A DNA stretch of 47,500 bases from positions 55,001 through 102,500 of the forward strand of contig LUCW03002271.1 in the NCBI GenBank assembly GCA_001586965.3. The letters run 5' to 3'. The DNA comes from Sphaeroforma sirkka (lineage: Eukaryota > Opisthokonta > Ichthyosporea > Ichthyophonida). Positions 46,151 through 47,500 of the stretch are shown here, piece by piece (positions within the stretch are counted from its first letter, which is position 1; each line of letters starts with the position of its first letter). The notes under the pieces are model-generated. The model did no database searches and was not told the DNA's origin. It saw only the letters and a program-made list of their open reading frames with translations. The position numbers were made by a program, and so were the translations under genes.

Positions 46151-47500
46151 TCTTGCCCGTGCACTGTTGACGATCAGGAGATTAGAGATATCAATGCATC
46201 CACAGAGAAGTACTAGTGCACCGTTGGCGCAAGCTTATGTATCTTTATTCCAACAGTGTATGAGGAGTGATTGAGTTCCTGTTTCTTCGCGGTCGTTGTT
46301 AATACGTTCATCTGGAGTGGACAAGGCATGGGTGCTCGCTTGGATTGTCTTTGCCTGCGCACTGTCCCCTCTAGTACTATAGCCTTTTATATCAAAATAC
46401 GGTAAAGCATGTTGTATCTAAATACGATATAGCATCTTGTATCAAAATACGATATAGCATCTTGTATCAAAATACGATATAGCATCTTGTATCAAAAGAC
46501 GCACTCATGGTCAGAGATTTAAAGAGTTCCCTTTCTGTCGATTGCTCATTCAACTACACGAATATGCGCATAGCTATAGCCATAGTGCAGTTATGCATTT
46601 GTCAGTAACATCCTACAAGTACCAGGACTCACGCTACGAGTCAATAACCAGGCGTTCTCATTGGTTTACAAGAATGTATGCTACCTCCATCAGGAAGTAA
46701 ATAGGATACCCCTATAAACGGTGCACTTAGGCCCCAATAATCGAAGCTAGTGCCATCTCGAAGTAAATGGGATTACCCCAAAAAACGGTGCACTTAAGCC
46801 CAAAAATAGAAGCTAGTGAGTCATGATGGGTCAGAGTGTCCATATTCAGTCGACTATTTTTTGCGCTGGGCGATTGCAGGCGCGGGGCCTGGGAGTCCAA
46901 GAGTAGCAATGAACCTGTATCTATAAATAAAAACGCCCGTAACGTAAACCCCCAGAATCCGCTACTTGCACGCAACTTAATTGGGCGTGTGGTAGTAGAG
47001 TCAGTATCGAACGGACTATAATAGGCATTTTCTAATGGTTTATTTACTACCAAAAAGGTTGGTCGGAGACACTCGAAGCCAGATAAGCTGATGTTGTTGC
47101 TGCATACACACAGCCGCACGTTCTCATCCCGCACTCCGTATTCTGCAGTAAAAGTCTCATAACACTTCCCATCACCCTCACCTGTCGTTCACTTTAAAGC
47201 ACCTCTGATCCCAACAGATTAGTCACCTCTGTCGTATCTATAAAGCAGCGCGCACTCTTACAGACTAAGCGTCGGCGGCATCCCGCATACTGTGCCCATA
47301 CAACCTATTCATATCGCCTTGGCCCTTTCGAATGGGCTTCGTTAGGTTCCCTCTGGTAGCCTAAGCCGCTGTGTCCTACCGAGTGATAGCTGCTACAGCT
47401 GCGCTACATAGCCACATCGGTTGCCGTTGTAGATGCATGCGTCACCATGCTGCCGTTACATGTGTCATGTACCTGTTGGAGAGGAATATGAACCCATGTC
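46151..47500. other. Terminal spacer with short repeats, no gene recognised
   Basis: ATACGATATAGCATCTTGTATCAAA (25 bases) recurs about five times at 46390-46500. A roughly 65-base segment containing AAACGGTGCACTTA and GAAGCTAGTG is duplicated at 46690-46820. A 135-codon minus-strand frame at 46727-47134 overlaps this duplication and resembles no family. From 47150 to the end I see nothing I can name. Confidence 0.6.

Noticed and set aside
46727..47134. 135-codon minus-strand frame
   Set aside because: It overlaps a local DNA duplication, has no recognisable motif and no splice or poly(A) context. It was kept only as a note in the spacer entry.
47260..47500. Possible tRNA or small RNA near the right end (GGCCCTTTCGAATGGGC)
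   Set aside because: No cloverleaf with A and B boxes could be built, and no other RNA gene was recognised in the window.

Overview
The window is nuclear DNA of a eukaryote. Genes are split by many GT-AG introns of 0.3-2 kb, the introns and spacers are full of (TA)n, (CA)n and minisatellite arrays, and there is no operon structure. The gene set (SIN3 corepressor, a GATA-type factor, YIPF5/Yip1, a C1A cysteine protease, a soluble pyrophosphatase, a TPR-SET protein) suits an opisthokont-grade organism. The intron-dense, repeat-inflated style made me think of a unicellular holozoan such as an ichthyosporean (Sphaeroforma-like), but the sequence alone does not settle this.

Layout: (1) 178-10398 (+), the 3' part of a SIN3 gene: HDAC-interaction domain, then the conserved C-terminal region. 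Its 5' end (PAH domains) lies before the window. (2) 10399-16197, AT-rich DNA with no recognised gene; two copies of a short peptide-coding motif differ only at third codon positions. (3) 16198-17997 (+), an apparently single-exon GATA zinc-finger protein. (4) 18506-24669 (-), a complete six-exon inorganic pyrophosphatase, tail to tail with the GATA gene. (5) 25674-32591 (+), a complete seven-exon YIPF5/Yip1 membrane-traffic gene, divergent from the pyrophosphatase across about 1 kb. (6) 32592-36451, a minisatellite and low-complexity spacer. (7) 36452-41051 (+), a complete seven-exon secreted papain-family protease. (8) 41776-44784 (-), a 1002-codon uninterrupted TPR-SET gene, tail to tail with the protease. 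(9) 44785-47500, minisatellites with no convincing gene.

Exon joins were worked out by hand from reading-frame phase, splice dinucleotides and family conservation. The pyrophosphatase (247 aa), YIPF5 (310 aa) and protease (367 aa) models close exactly in frame with no corrections. The SIN3 gene does not: conserved protein blocks jump frame several times, always by +1 and mostly at homopolymers, so it carries sequencing over-calls, is decaying, or does something unusual.

The strongest unexplained theme is that many intronic repeats include, or directly abut, the splice junction next to them. Donor sites with a few exon bases, acceptor tracts and whole exon edges have been tandemly copied into the adjoining intron in at least four genes. 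This points to intron growth by duplication across exon-intron borders and leaves arrays of decoy splice sites. Other points are the paired loss of both cysteines of a papain-fold disulfide, octameric telomere-like repeats inside an intron, and poly(A)-signal hexamers that overlap stop codons in three genes.
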